Positions 37,855 through 45,392 of a stretch of 64,000 bases of DNA are shown in pieces. Source of the DNA: Flavobacteriaceae bacterium UBA5534 (GTDB lineage Bacteria > Bacteroidota > Bacteroidia > Flavobacteriales > Flavobacteriaceae). The position numbers were made by a program, and so were the translations under genes. The stretch covers positions 139,315-203,314 of the forward strand of contig DINS01000022.1 of assembly GCA_002426015.1 (NCBI GenBank). The letters run 5' to 3'. Position 1 is the stretch's first letter; every line of letters starts with the position of its first letter. The notes beneath the pieces are model-generated. The model searched no databases, was not told the origin of the DNA, and was given only the letters and a program-made list of their open reading frames with translations.

Positions 37855-37873
37855 ATTTCCGTAAAACGGAAAT
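37855..37873 (-). other. Intercistronic hairpin between grpE and dnaJ
   Basis: ATTTCCGT (37855-37862), loop AAA and ACGGAAAT (37866-37873) form a perfect 8-bp stem-loop in the grpE-dnaJ spacer. There is no T-run, so it is more likely an RNA processing or stability element than a terminator. Confidence 0.5.
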
Positions 37874-37889
37874 CACAATCTTAATTATT

Positions 37890-38426
37890 TTAAAATCCTG
37901 TTACTACCTTTGGAAATCGAATCACTTTCTCGCCCAATTTATACCCTTTTTCGACCACATCGATAATTTTTCCTTTCAAGTCATCGCTCGGAGCAGGTAT
38001 TTGAGTGATCGCTTCATGTTCATCGGCATTGAACGTGTCACCTTGTGCAACTTCAATTTTTGCCAATCCGTTTTTTTCTAGAGTTGATAGTAATTTTTGG
38101 TAAATGAGCAATACACCTTTTCTTAAATGCTCTGCTTCTTTATCGTCTTCTGCGTGCAATAAAGCGCGCTCAAAATCGTCTAAAACTGGTAATAATGACA
38201 GCATGACGTCCTGACTTGCCGTTTTGAACAGCTCAATACGCTCTCTTGAAGTTCGCTTTTTATAGTTTTCAAACTCGGCAAACAACCTCATGAATTTGTC
38301 TTTTTCTTTTGCCAAATCTTCTTTGAGTTGTTCTTCAATGCTCACTTCTTCTACTTGTGCTGCATTGTTTTCGGCTTCGTTTACTTTGTTATTGTTGGCT
38401 TTATCTTTATTTTCTTTTTTGCTCAT
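37890..38426 (-). CDS. grpE: Nucleotide exchange factor GrpE
   Basis: GrpE releases ADP from DnaK. The start is set at ATG 38426 (MSKKENKDK), since the promoter's expected transcript start leaves almost no leader before the upstream ATG at 38453. The 178-residue protein has an acidic disordered N-terminus, a long dimerising helix (about 35-90, FMRLFAEFENYKKRTSRER) and the beta-wing with DEHEAITQIPAP and YKLGEKVIRFPKVVV-like ending. Confidence 0.96.
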   Translation of the reverse strand: MSKKENKDKANNNKVNEAENNAAQVEEVSIEEQLKEDLAKEKDKFMRLFAEFENYKKRTSRERIELFKTASQDVMLSLLPVLDDFERALLHAEDDKEAEHLRKGVLLIYQKLLSTLEKNGLAKIEVAQGDTFNADEHEAITQIPAPSDDLKGKIIDVVEKGYKLGEKVIRFPKVVTGF

Positions 38427-38463
38427 AGGTTCAAAACACATTTGTATCTTCATTAAAACTTGG

Positions 38464-38495
38464 CAAAAGTACTGCCATTATTGTTAAAATGTCAA
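38464..38495 (-). promoter_or_regulatory. grpE-dnaJ promoter
   Basis: On the minus strand TTG (38495-38493) and TACTTTTG (38471-38464), 21 bp apart, fit the Bacteroidetes consensus. The -7 box is 37 bp before the chosen grpE start. Confidence 0.7.
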
Positions 38496-38633
38496 AATGT
38501 CATTAAGTTTTTTTTATTATGAATTATGTAGTACTAGCTATTTAGTTTCTCATAAAAAAACCAATCCCTTTAAGTTATCTATGTAGCTAATATAAACTAT
38601 GTTTTTGAAATCGCTTTTTGTATAAACAAAACC

Positions 38634-39539
38634 CTAACCCAACAAATCTTCAAGAGCTGGTTGTAGATTGGAATATTTATAATGAAAACCATGCTCTTCA
38701 ATTTTTTTTGAGCTGACGCGCTGACTTTCAAATAATAAAATGTGCATCTCTCCCAAAACCATTCTCATAAAAATTTTCGGAATATTGGGCAACCATAAAG
38801 GCTTATTAAAGGTTCTTGCAACTGCTTTAGTCAGGTCTTCGTTGGTAACAGGGTTTGGTGCAACCGCATTGTAAACACCTTCCAATTGTTGCTGCTGCAC
38901 ATAAACAAATAGGCGAGCCAAATCAGTGATATGGATCCATGATTGCCATTGTTTGCCGCTTCCAAAGGCGGCTCCAGCACCATATTTTATAGGCTTTGCC
39001 AATTGTGGTAATGCGCCTTCTTTTTCATCGAGCACTAAACCTATCCTAACTTTTGTGGTTTTAATATTAATCTTTTTGAAATTGTCCACTTCATGTTCCC
39101 AAGCTTCAACAACGGTTCCCAAAAAACTGGAAGAAGTTTCTGTGGCAGTTTCTTCATAATAATTCGTTAGAGAATCTGGATAAACACCTATAGCGCTTGC
39201 CGAAATGATATGCTCCACATTATGCTCAATAGTCCCTAATGAGTGCTTTAATAACTGTAAGGTTTGTATGCGACTTTGTAGAATTTCTTTTTTATAAGAT
39301 GATGTCCAGCGTTTTGATATCGTAGCACCAGCCAAATTGATAATTGCATCCACACCATCAAAACAAGCGTTGTCAATTTCATTTTCGCTAGGATTCCAGT
39401 AAAATCCTTTGTAGTTTTCTTCTTGACTTAATTTATGTTTTGAGGTTGTCAAATAGTGAACCAACACACCTTTCTTATGACATTGTTTAACAATGGCTTT
39501 CCCAATCAATCCTGTTGCTCCTGTAATCAACACCTTCAT
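38634..39539 (-). CDS. TIGR01777-family epimerase (SDR)
   Basis: The 301-residue protein has GATGLIGK (7-14) and the family signatures INLAGATISKRWT, YYEETATETSSSFLGTVVEAWE and VRIGLVLDEKEGALPQL, with the C-terminal DUF1731 part (KAVARTFNKPLWLPNIP, LLFESQRVSSKKIEEHGF). Members include YfcH and SulA-like proteins; the substrate is unknown. Confidence 0.93.
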   Translation of the reverse strand: MKVLITGATGLIGKAIVKQCHKKGVLVHYLTTSKHKLSQEENYKGFYWNPSENEIDNACFDGVDAIINLAGATISKRWTSSYKKEILQSRIQTLQLLKHSLGTIEHNVEHIISASAIGVYPDSLTNYYEETATETSSSFLGTVVEAWEHEVDNFKKINIKTTKVRIGLVLDEKEGALPQLAKPIKYGAGAAFGSGKQWQSWIHITDLARLFVYVQQQQLEGVYNAVAPNPVTNEDLTKAVARTFNKPLWLPNIPKIFMRMVLGEMHILLFESQRVSSKKIEEHGFHYKYSNLQPALEDLLG

Positions 39540-39716
39540 ATAGTTTCCTTTTTTATAAAGTTAGTGAATACCAAGACTAATAATAAGACATTTAATTTAG
39601 GTTTAACACATTTAACTATTCTTAAGAAGTTAATAATAGTTATGTGCTTTTCTGGCTTATAACATTTGGACCTAACGCTTCGGTCTTTTCAAATGGCATT
39701 TGGCTCTCAAGTTCGC

Positions 39717-40394
39717 CTAATGCTTCATTGCGCGAAGCATTTCTCTTTTACCAGGTGGTCCAGGCAATTTTGTAACACTAAACCCGACAGCCAACATAGC
39801 ACGACGCACACTTCCTTTAGCTGAATAGGTAACCAAAATACCTTTAGGCTTTAAGGCTTCAAACATAATTTTAAAAATGTCTTCTGTCCATAATTCAGGT
39901 TGCACTCTGGCACCAAAAGCATCGAAATAAATAAGATTGAACGTGTTTTTTTGTTTGATGTCTCCAAAAAATTTTTGCTGTTTGGTCAATAAAAACAATG
40001 GTCCTATTTGATGTTTTGTTTCCCAAGTAGATTGGTGCATCAATTCAAACTGATGTGCTTTTGCTTCTACAGATAGTTGTTCGACATAATTTAATGCGGC
40101 AATTTCATCGGGTTTTACAGGGTAAGCTTCAATACCAACATAATCGATACAGTTATTCAATTTTTCGGCTTCAAGTAAGGTCAAAAACGCATTGAGACCT
40201 GTCCCAAAGCCTATTTCGAGAATGGAGAGGTCTTTTTGAAAAGGATTTTGTTCTACAAAAAAAAGCAAACCATGTTTTATAAACACATGGTTTGCTTCTT
40301 GTATGGCACCATGAATAGAATGATAATGTTCATTCCATTCTTCTATATGGATTGTTTTGGAACCGTCTGCTGTAGTAATGATTTTGCGTTGCAA
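39717..40394 (-). CDS. mnmD: tRNA 5-methylaminomethyl-2-thiouridine methyltransferase MnmD
   Basis: MnmD makes the last methylation of mnm5s2U34 in tRNA; in enterobacteria it is fused in MnmC, here it stands alone. The 225-residue protein has IHIEEWNEHYHSIHGAIQEA, the SAM-binding motif EIGFGTGLNAF, and FDAFGARVQPELWTEDIF followed by KRRMLRA-like end (GPPGKREMLRAMK). It follows the DUF4920 gene by 1 bp, indicating a shared transcript. Confidence 0.94.
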   Translation of the reverse strand: MQRKIITTADGSKTIHIEEWNEHYHSIHGAIQEANHVFIKHGLLFFVEQNPFQKDLSILEIGFGTGLNAFLTLLEAEKLNNCIDYVGIEAYPVKPDEIAALNYVEQLSVEAKAHQFELMHQSTWETKHQIGPLFLLTKQQKFFGDIKQKNTFNLIYFDAFGARVQPELWTEDIFKIMFEALKPKGILVTYSAKGSVRRAMLAVGFSVTKLPGPPGKREMLRAMKH

Positions 40395-40395
40395 A

Positions 40396-40902
40396 CTATT
40401 GTTTTATCAACACGCCATCAGCCTCGAAAGAAAAGGTCTTTTTAGGTGCTGTGATGGCTGCAATTTCTTCAGGAGTTGCACCACCATCTTCAGCATAATG
40501 ACGTTGTTCGTCCACAGGAACCTCGTTTACAAAGGCCTTTCCATTAAGTATAACTTCTTTACCTGCAATGTCTTTTGGCATAAAAAATCCGTAGTCTTTA
40601 AATTTAACCATTACTTGTTCGCCATTTTCCAAATCTACATTCATCCAACATCCTTTTGCTTGACAAACATCAATAACCTTTGCTACCATTTTAGAATTTA
40701 CAGTATCTCCAATAGACATTGATTTGTAATGTTCAGCCATACGAGCGGCAGGCATTGCATCAGCTTCGGTAATTTCCATGCCAACAGATGTGTAAGCAAT
40801 TTGCTCTTGCTTTACCTCTTGAGTTTCAGGTTGTTTTTCATTGTTTTTACATGCTACAACAGCTATAGCAACAAGCATAATGGTTAATGTCTTTTTTATC
40901 AT
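40396..40902 (-). CDS. DUF4920 lipoprotein
   Basis: The 168-residue protein has a lipobox AVVAC (Cys about residue 18) and the DUF4920 core: VAKVIDVCQAKGCWMNVDLE, VMVKFKDYGFFMP, AFVNEVPVDEQRHYAEDGG. The fold is OB-like and related to periplasmic metal or small-molecule-binding proteins; the invariant Cys pair (VCQAKGCW) suggests redox or metal function. It is 1 bp ahead of mnmD. Confidence 0.9.
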   Translation of the reverse strand: MIKKTLTIMLVAIAVVACKNNEKQPETQEVKQEQIAYTSVGMEITEADAMPAARMAEHYKSMSIGDTVNSKMVAKVIDVCQAKGCWMNVDLENGEQVMVKFKDYGFFMPKDIAGKEVILNGKAFVNEVPVDEQRHYAEDGGATPEEIAAITAPKKTFSFEADGVLIKQ

Positions 40903-40931
40903 GATGTTATGTTATTTTTGATATTTGGATA

Positions 40932-40939
40932 CAAATATA
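40932..40939 (-). promoter_or_regulatory. -7 box for the DUF4920-mnmD operon
   Basis: TATATTTG on the minus strand (40939-40932) fits TAnnTTTG and lies 30 bp before the DUF4920 start; a possible TTG at 40958-40956 is 16 bp upstream. Confidence 0.5.
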
Positions 40940-40988
40940 ATGGTTTTTTAAAAAACAAATTAAGGTTTTTTATCCAGCATAATTTCAC

Positions 40989-40996
40989 TAATTTTG
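40989..40996 (+). promoter_or_regulatory. -7 box for ilvE
   Basis: TAATTTTG (40989-40996) fits TAnnTTTG and lies 19 bp before the ilvE ATG. No clear TTG is seen at the -33 position. Confidence 0.5.
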
Positions 40997-41015
40997 CAGA
41001 ATATAAAAAATAAGA

Positions 41016-42083
41016 ATGACAAAACTTACTACTTACGAAATCGATATCGTAAAATCAGAAAAGACTAAAATTAACGATGTTGATTTTGATAATCTAGTTT
41101 TTGGAAGAACATTTACAGACCACATGTTTTCTTGTGATTTTATCGATGGTGAATGGCAACAACCAAAAATCACACCTTATGGACCGCTAACCATTGATCC
41201 GTCAGCAAGGGTGTTTCATTATGGACAGGCTGTGTTTGAAGGTATGAAAGCTTATAAAGATGACGAGGGCAAGGTGTTTTTATTCAGGCCAGAAGATAAT
41301 TTTATACGTATTAATAAATCTGCAGCTCGATTGGCTATCCCAGAATTTCCAAAAGAATTTTTCTTTGAAGGTTTAAAAGCGCTTTTAAATTTAGATAGAG
41401 CATGGATTAAAAGTGGAAAAGGGAACTCTTTATACATACGTCCTTTTGTAATAGCAACCGAACCTGCAATTTCAGCTTCACCTGCAAGCACCTATAAATT
41501 CATGATTATTTGCTCTCCGGCAAAAGCATATTACACTCAAAAAGTAAGAGTTCTTTTTGCAGAAAAATATAGTCGTTCGGCAAATGGAGGTGTTGGGTTT
41601 GCAAAAGCCGCTGGTAACTATGCTGCTCAATTTTATCCGACAAGTTTGGCGCAAAAGAAAGGATTTCAACAAATTATATGGACCGATGCCAACACTCACG
41701 AATATCTTGAGGAAGCAGGTACCATGAATATATTTTTCAGAGTCAATGATACCTTATTGACAGCACCAACAAGCGATCGTATTTTGGATGGAGTTACAAG
41801 AAAAAGCGTCATACAGGTTGCCGAAGACCATAACTTATCGGTTGAAGTAAGACCAGTAAGTGTAAAGGAAATAAAAGAAGCTGCCAAAAATGGTAGCCTC
41901 AAAGAGATATTTGGAGCAGGAACAGCAGCTGTCATCAGTCCGATTTCGGCTTTTGAACATGGTGGCGAAGTTTTTGAATTGCCAGATTTAGAAAATTCTT
42001 ATGCCACACAAATAAAAAGTTATATACTCGATATTCAACACAACTTATCGAAAGACAGGCATGGTTGGAGATATGAAGTTTAA
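41016..42083 (+). CDS. ilvE: Branched-chain amino acid aminotransferase
   Basis: IlvE is a PLP fold-type IV enzyme that makes leucine, isoleucine and valine from their 2-oxo acids with glutamate. The 355-residue protein matches the longer (BCAT2-like) type: YGPLTIDPSARVFHYGQAVFEGMKAY, FRPEDNFIRINKSA, PLP lysine Lys197 in GGVGFAKAAGNYAA, and EAGTMNIFF. It ends at a strong bidirectional terminator. Confidence 0.97.
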   Translation: MTKLTTYEIDIVKSEKTKINDVDFDNLVFGRTFTDHMFSCDFIDGEWQQPKITPYGPLTIDPSARVFHYGQAVFEGMKAYKDDEGKVFLFRPEDNFIRINKSAARLAIPEFPKEFFFEGLKALLNLDRAWIKSGKGNSLYIRPFVIATEPAISASPASTYKFMIICSPAKAYYTQKVRVLFAEKYSRSANGGVGFAKAAGNYAAQFYPTSLAQKKGFQQIIWTDANTHEYLEEAGTMNIFFRVNDTLLTAPTSDRILDGVTRKSVIQVAEDHNLSVEVRPVSVKEIKEAAKNGSLKEIFGAGTAAVISPISAFEHGGEVFELPDLENSYATQIKSYILDIQHNLSKDRHGWRYEV

Positions 42084-42097
42084 TGCTCAATACAAAT

Positions 42098-42125
42098 AAA
42101 AAAGAAGCCACATGGCTTCTTTTTT
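42098..42125. terminator. Bidirectional terminator between ilvE and the MazG-like gene
   Basis: AAAAAAGAAGCC (42098-42109), loop ACAT, and GGCTTCTTTTTT (42114-42125) are perfect complements; the A-run and T-run allow termination on both strands of these convergent genes. Confidence 0.95.
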
Positions 42126-42510
42126 ATTTTTCTAATATCTCTGCAATATTAGGTTTAAAATAGTTTGGCCCTTTTAGCACCTTGCCATCTTCCCTGTAAA
42201 TAGGCTCGCCATTTTCTCCCAATTTACTCATATTGCTACGCTGTATTTCATCAAAAACAGCTTCAATTTTGTATTGCAAACCATGTTCGATGATAGTCCC
42301 ACAAAGGATATATAACATATCACCCAAAGCATCAGCGACCTCAACCAAGTCGTCATTATTGGCCGCTTCAAGATACTCTTCGTTTTCTTCTCTCATCAAC
42401 TTATAACGGAGCATGTTTTTTTCTAATCCCAAACTAGCTTTTGGAGTTTCTCTGTGGCCAATTTTAAAAGCCGTATGAAAAGCTTTGACGGCTTCAATTT
42501 TGTTTTTCAT
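42124..42510 (-). CDS. MazG-like nucleotide pyrophosphohydrolase
   Basis: The 128-residue helical protein has the all-alpha NTP-PPase metal motif: REENEEYLEAANNDDLVEVADALGDMLYIL, in which the EExxE and ExxD clusters bind magnesium. Relatives hydrolyse NTPs to NMPs and PPi for house-cleaning. The C-terminal GKVLKGPNYFKPN is typical of this small subgroup. Its 3' end overlaps the shared terminator by two bases. Confidence 0.88.
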   Translation of the reverse strand: MKNKIEAVKAFHTAFKIGHRETPKASLGLEKNMLRYKLMREENEEYLEAANNDDLVEVADALGDMLYILCGTIIEHGLQYKIEAVFDEIQRSNMSKLGENGEPIYREDGKVLKGPNYFKPNIAEILEK

Positions 42511-42636
42511 TGCTAAATTATTTTTTTAAAACCAATAGTTTAAATATTTCGTAACTATCATACATCAAATGAGTATTTAATTACGATATTAACATCTTTT
42601 AATAAGCTATTTCAAGGCTTTTAAATTTTGTTTAAT

Positions 42637-42644
42637 TAATTTTG
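42637..42644 (+). promoter_or_regulatory. -7 box for the 42660 gene
   Basis: TAATTTTG fits TAnnTTTG and lies 15 bp before the ATG, which means a very short leader. Confidence 0.45.
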
Positions 42645-42659
42645 CATAAAAATAGCTAT

Positions 42660-42845
42660 ATGTTTACAAAAGGTCAATGGATTTTCGGGATTTTATTTGC
42701 GATCGCATTCATAATAGCACTCATCTATACCTATAGAAAAGACCTCAAACTTCACAAAAAATATTACAAAGGCAGCATTTGGGTACTGATTGGCTTTATT
42801 GCTTTTATACTGTTTATTGTTTTTATAAAGTTTTCTTTTACATAA
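42660..42845 (+). CDS. Small two-helix membrane protein
   Basis: The ATG at 42660 (MFTKGQWIFGILFAIAF) is chosen because an upstream TTG start would lie inside the -7 box. The 61-residue protein has two membrane helices (about 8-24 and 40-58) joined by a short basic loop (TYRKDLKLHKKYYKGS). This is a common small protein type in flavobacteria, without known function. Confidence 0.75.
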   Translation: MFTKGQWIFGILFAIAFIIALIYTYRKDLKLHKKYYKGSIWVLIGFIAFILFIVFIKFSFT

Positions 42846-42885
42846 CCACCGAGAAAAATTGATGACATTTTATAACTTTTTATAT

Positions 42886-42904
42886 GTAGTATTATAAATA
42901 CTAC
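42886..42904. promoter_or_regulatory. Dyad before a micropeptide ORF
   Basis: GTAGTATT (42886-42893), ATA, AATACTAC (42897-42904) is a perfect 8-3-8 inverted repeat that ends 4 bp before an ATG at 42909. It may be an operator or an RNA hairpin covering the start site. Confidence 0.45.
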
Positions 42905-42908
42905 CGTT

Positions 42909-42983
42909 ATGAATCTTTTATTGTTAATTTTTATCCTTTTAATCATCAATGCTTTACTATTAAAATTTAGCATCAACAAATAA
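42909..42983 (+). CDS. Possible 24-residue hydrophobic micropeptide
   Basis: ATG at 42909 to TAA at 42983 encodes MNLLLLIFILLIINALLLKF plus four residues, a single membrane helix with a short basic tail. The perfect dyad directly upstream supports a regulated start. Size alone makes it uncertain; hydrophobic AT-rich stretches can arise by chance. Confidence 0.35.
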   Translation: MNLLLLIFILLIINALLLKFSINK

Positions 42984-43006
42984 GAGTCATCGACCTTAAA
43001 ACCTGC

Positions 43007-43050
43007 TTGGCTTAAAAATTATCAGGATGCTCTAATTTTGATTATCTTTG
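43007..43050 (+). promoter_or_regulatory. Promoter(s) for the 43077 gene
   Basis: TTG (43007-43009), 23 bp, TAATTTTG (43033-43040) is a fair -33/-7 pair. A second -7 match, TATCTTTG (43043-43050), lies just downstream, so two start points are possible. Confidence 0.55.
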
Positions 43051-43076
43051 ATACATCATCAAACTGATCTAAACTA

Positions 43077-44126
43077 ATGAAGGCATTCAAATACATTTTA
43101 TTTTTACTTCTTATTGCCATTATTGGCGTTTCTATATATATCGCTGTACAACCGAACTCATTTGAGGTGACTAGAAGTCATACCATTAAAGCACCAACAG
43201 CAGTCATTTATGATAATGTTATTGATTTTAAAAATTGGGAAGCTTGGTCGTCATGGAAAGAAGAAAATCCGGAAATCGAAATCAAGCTACCTGAACAAAC
43301 CAAAGGTATCAATGGTTCTTACTCTTGGGTTGATGATGGCGAAAAAGGAACGATGACCACCATCGCTACCAATGGACCCAATAGCATTGAGCAAAAAATG
43401 CAAATTGATGACTTCCCTGCTTCAAAAGTTGTTTGGAAGTTTGAAGCCAAAGGCGATGGCACCACCAAAGTGACACGGACTATTAGTGGAACGGATTTAC
43501 CTTTTATGTTTAAAGCCTTTATGACACTTTCTGGCGGAATGGAAAAACAAATTGGTCCTCATTTTGAAAGAGAGTTTGAAAAATTAGACAGTATTGTTGT
43601 CAATGGCATGAATGCCTATACCATAAAAGTTGATGGTATAACCGAACATGGTGGTGGATTTTATATGTACAAAACGACTTCTGCTTCATCTAGCAACATC
43701 AGTAATATGATGGCTAAACAATATGCTGACATTTTAAACTTTATGCAAGACCATTCATTATCGATGAACGGAATGCCTTTTACCATTTATAACGAAATGA
43801 ATGCCAATGGTGACGTCATCATGAGCAATGCCATCCCAGTAAGAGACAAGGTAATTGTTGCTGATGACAGTAATGTACTGTGTGGCTATATGGATAAAGC
43901 ACGTGTGGTAAAAACTACACTAAAAGGCAATTATACACATTTAGGGAAAGCATGGGAAAGCGCCATGAAGTACATTAAGGACAATCATTTAGAGCAGTCT
44001 GAAGCGCATCCTTTTGAGATATATACCAACGACCCTGGAAATACGCCAAATCCAGCTGATTGGACGACCGAAATTTATATTCCCATAAAAGAGGAAGTCA
44101 TTGTAACAGAAACCGAACAACTTTGA
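43077..44126 (+). CDS. SRPBCC protein with GyrI-like effector-binding domain
   Basis: The 349-residue protein has an N-terminal membrane anchor (5-25). Residues about 33-165 form an SRPBCC domain (VTRSHTIKAPTAVIYDNVIDFKNWEAWSSW). Residues about 190-345 form a GyrI-like/AraC effector-binding domain (ILNFMQDHSLSMNGMPFTIYNEM, CGYMDKARVVKTTLKGNYTHLGKAWESAM, DWTTEIYIPI). Both domains bind hydrophobic small molecules. The stop codon overlaps the crcB start. Confidence 0.9.
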   Translation: MKAFKYILFLLLIAIIGVSIYIAVQPNSFEVTRSHTIKAPTAVIYDNVIDFKNWEAWSSWKEENPEIEIKLPEQTKGINGSYSWVDDGEKGTMTTIATNGPNSIEQKMQIDDFPASKVVWKFEAKGDGTTKVTRTISGTDLPFMFKAFMTLSGGMEKQIGPHFEREFEKLDSIVVNGMNAYTIKVDGITEHGGGFYMYKTTSASSSNISNMMAKQYADILNFMQDHSLSMNGMPFTIYNEMNANGDVIMSNAIPVRDKVIVADDSNVLCGYMDKARVVKTTLKGNYTHLGKAWESAMKYIKDNHLEQSEAHPFEIYTNDPGNTPNPADWTTEIYIPIKEEVIVTETEQL

Positions 44127-44491
44127 AACAACTCTTTTTAGTTTTTATTGGAGGTGGAGTTGGTAGTGTGCTTCGATACATCATAGGCAAATACCTCAAT
44201 AGTTCAGAAAACGGAATTCCGTATGGTACGTTTGCAGCCAACATTATTGGTAGTTTACTTATTGGGATTATTCTTGGTATGGCTGCCAAGAACAATTCAT
44301 TATCAACTAATCAAACCTTATTGTTGGCAACAGGTTTTTGTGGTGGCTTTACAACGTTTTCAACCTTTGCTTATGAAAACCATGTGTTTTTAAAATCTGG
44401 TGACTTTACCAGTTTTGCGCTTTATACCATTGCAAGTTTTGTCATTGGGTTTTTGGCTGTTTTTGCTGGGATTTTTTTAGTAAAAGCTTAA
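44123..44491 (+). CDS. crcB: Fluoride channel CrcB (Fluc)
   Basis: Fluc proteins are dual-topology dimeric fluoride exporters. The 122-residue protein has four membrane helices and the signatures FIGGGVGSVLRYIIG, GTFAANIIGSLLIG and TGFCGGFTTFSTFAYE, with the phenylalanines that line the fluoride path. The start is the TTG at 44123 (read as Met), which gives the standard length and a 4-bp overlap (TTGA) with the stop of the preceding gene; no in-frame ATG is near. Confidence 0.94.
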   Translation: MKQLFLVFIGGGVGSVLRYIIGKYLNSSENGIPYGTFAANIIGSLLIGIILGMAAKNNSLSTNQTLLLATGFCGGFTTFSTFAYENHVFLKSGDFTSFALYTIASFVIGFLAVFAGIFLVKA

Positions 44492-44558
44492 AAGACAGAA
44501 GACTGATGACCGTATAAAATTGAATTCAACAAAACTGAAAATTGTTACTGAACACTGT

Positions 44559-45161
44559 TTACTCTTTTTTAAAAGCCTTTACTCCTGCTCTTACTTCGGT
44601 ATCCAGATAGTTTTCTCTTGGCACTATTGGACAAGAATACTTTTCGTTATAAGCACAATACGGATTATATGCTGAATTAAAATCAACAATTATAGTATCA
44701 CCAGAAGGAATTCGCATATCGATATAACGTCCTCCACCATAACTCTCATCACCATTGGTATCATCTAAAAAAGGTAAAAACAAATAGTCTTCATAACCTT
44801 CTTTAGTAATTAAATCCTGATTTTGATACACATTCAATTTGAATGTTTCTCCCTTTAGACTAAATGAAATTTCACCATACTTTACATACACTGGAAGCCT
44901 ATCTGTGGTAGTTTTCATCTGAAATGGTTTTTCATGCAATGCCTTTGTAAATGTTGCAGTGACCACATAAGTCGAATCAAATTTAAAAAAATCTAAGCCT
45001 TTAAAAACCTCTCTATCCTTTTCCTTTAAAGGTGATGTTGAAGCATCTTTATACTCGGCATTCATTTCACGCTGAAAATCGGTTTCGCCCAAAACTGGCT
45101 GCTTTCCCTGCCCACAACTTAAGGTTGACACAAACAATAAAAGAATTAAAATATGTTTCAT
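44559..45161 (-). CDS. DUF1684 lipoprotein
   Basis: The 200-residue protein has a lipobox STLSC (Cys about residue 17). The DUF1684 core is visible in FMVTATFTKA-like strand, YGGGRYIDMRIP, VDFNSAYNPYCAYNEKYSCP and PRENYLDTEVRAGVKAF, including the Cys pair near the end. Function is unknown. Confidence 0.9.
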   Translation of the reverse strand: MKHILILLLFVSTLSCGQGKQPVLGETDFQREMNAEYKDASTSPLKEKDREVFKGLDFFKFDSTYVVTATFTKALHEKPFQMKTTTDRLPVYVKYGEISFSLKGETFKLNVYQNQDLITKEGYEDYLFLPFLDDTNGDESYGGGRYIDMRIPSGDTIIVDFNSAYNPYCAYNEKYSCPIVPRENYLDTEVRAGVKAFKKE

Positions 45162-45208
45162 TTTCTATTTTTTTTCAATTCAAAAATACAACTTCCAATT
45201 ATTTTATT

Positions 45209-45216
45209 TAGCTTTG
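45209..45216 (+). promoter_or_regulatory. -7 box for the MFS leader RNA
   Basis: TAGCTTTG fits TAnnTTTG. A start near 45223 would give a leader of about 170 nt before the MFS gene, or a short RNA of about 150 nt ending at the terminator. No clear -33 TTG is seen. Confidence 0.5.
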
Positions 45217-45237
45217 AGTCTGAAAATACAAAAAACA

Positions 45238-45312
45238 ATGCGTAACGTCGTCAGAATTAATAAGCTACAATGTACCTCTTATACAAAGAGTCGGACTTGT
45301 TATATGTTATGA
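45238..45312 (+). CDS. Candidate leader peptide 1 of the MFS exporter
   Basis: ATG 45238 to TGA 45312 encodes 24 residues starting MRNVVRINKLQC and ending RTCYML, with six basic residues. The ORF begins about 15 nt after the expected transcript start. Codons 2-5 carry TAACGTCG and codons 18-21 carry GTCGGACTT, both complementary to the left arm of the terminator downstream. Its translation would therefore affect which structure forms. No homology is claimed. Confidence 0.4.
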   Translation: MRNVVRINKLQCTSYTKSRTCYML

Positions 45313-45316
45313 TGAT

Positions 45317-45343
45317 ATGAATATGCATTTAATCAATATATAA
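45317..45343 (+). CDS. Candidate leader peptide 2 (8 residues)
   Basis: ATG 45317 to TAA 45343 encodes MNMHLINI. The stop codon overlaps the first base of the terminator stem, so a ribosome paused here would cover the left arm. Very short leaders of this sort control several antibiotic-resistance genes; here it is inferred only from position. Confidence 0.3.
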   Translation: MNMHLINI

Positions 45344-45377
45344 AAGTCCGACGTTAACGTCGGACTTTTTATTTTTA
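45342..45377 (+). terminator. Strong terminator in the leader of the MFS exporter
   Basis: AAAAGTCCGACG (45342-45353), loop TTAA, CGTCGGACTTTT (45358-45369) are perfectly complementary and followed by TATTTTT. It lies between divergent genes and ends about 16 bp before the MFS ATG, a place where no convergent transcript needs stopping. Confidence 0.9.
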
Positions 45378-45392
45378 TACCAATCAATCAAG

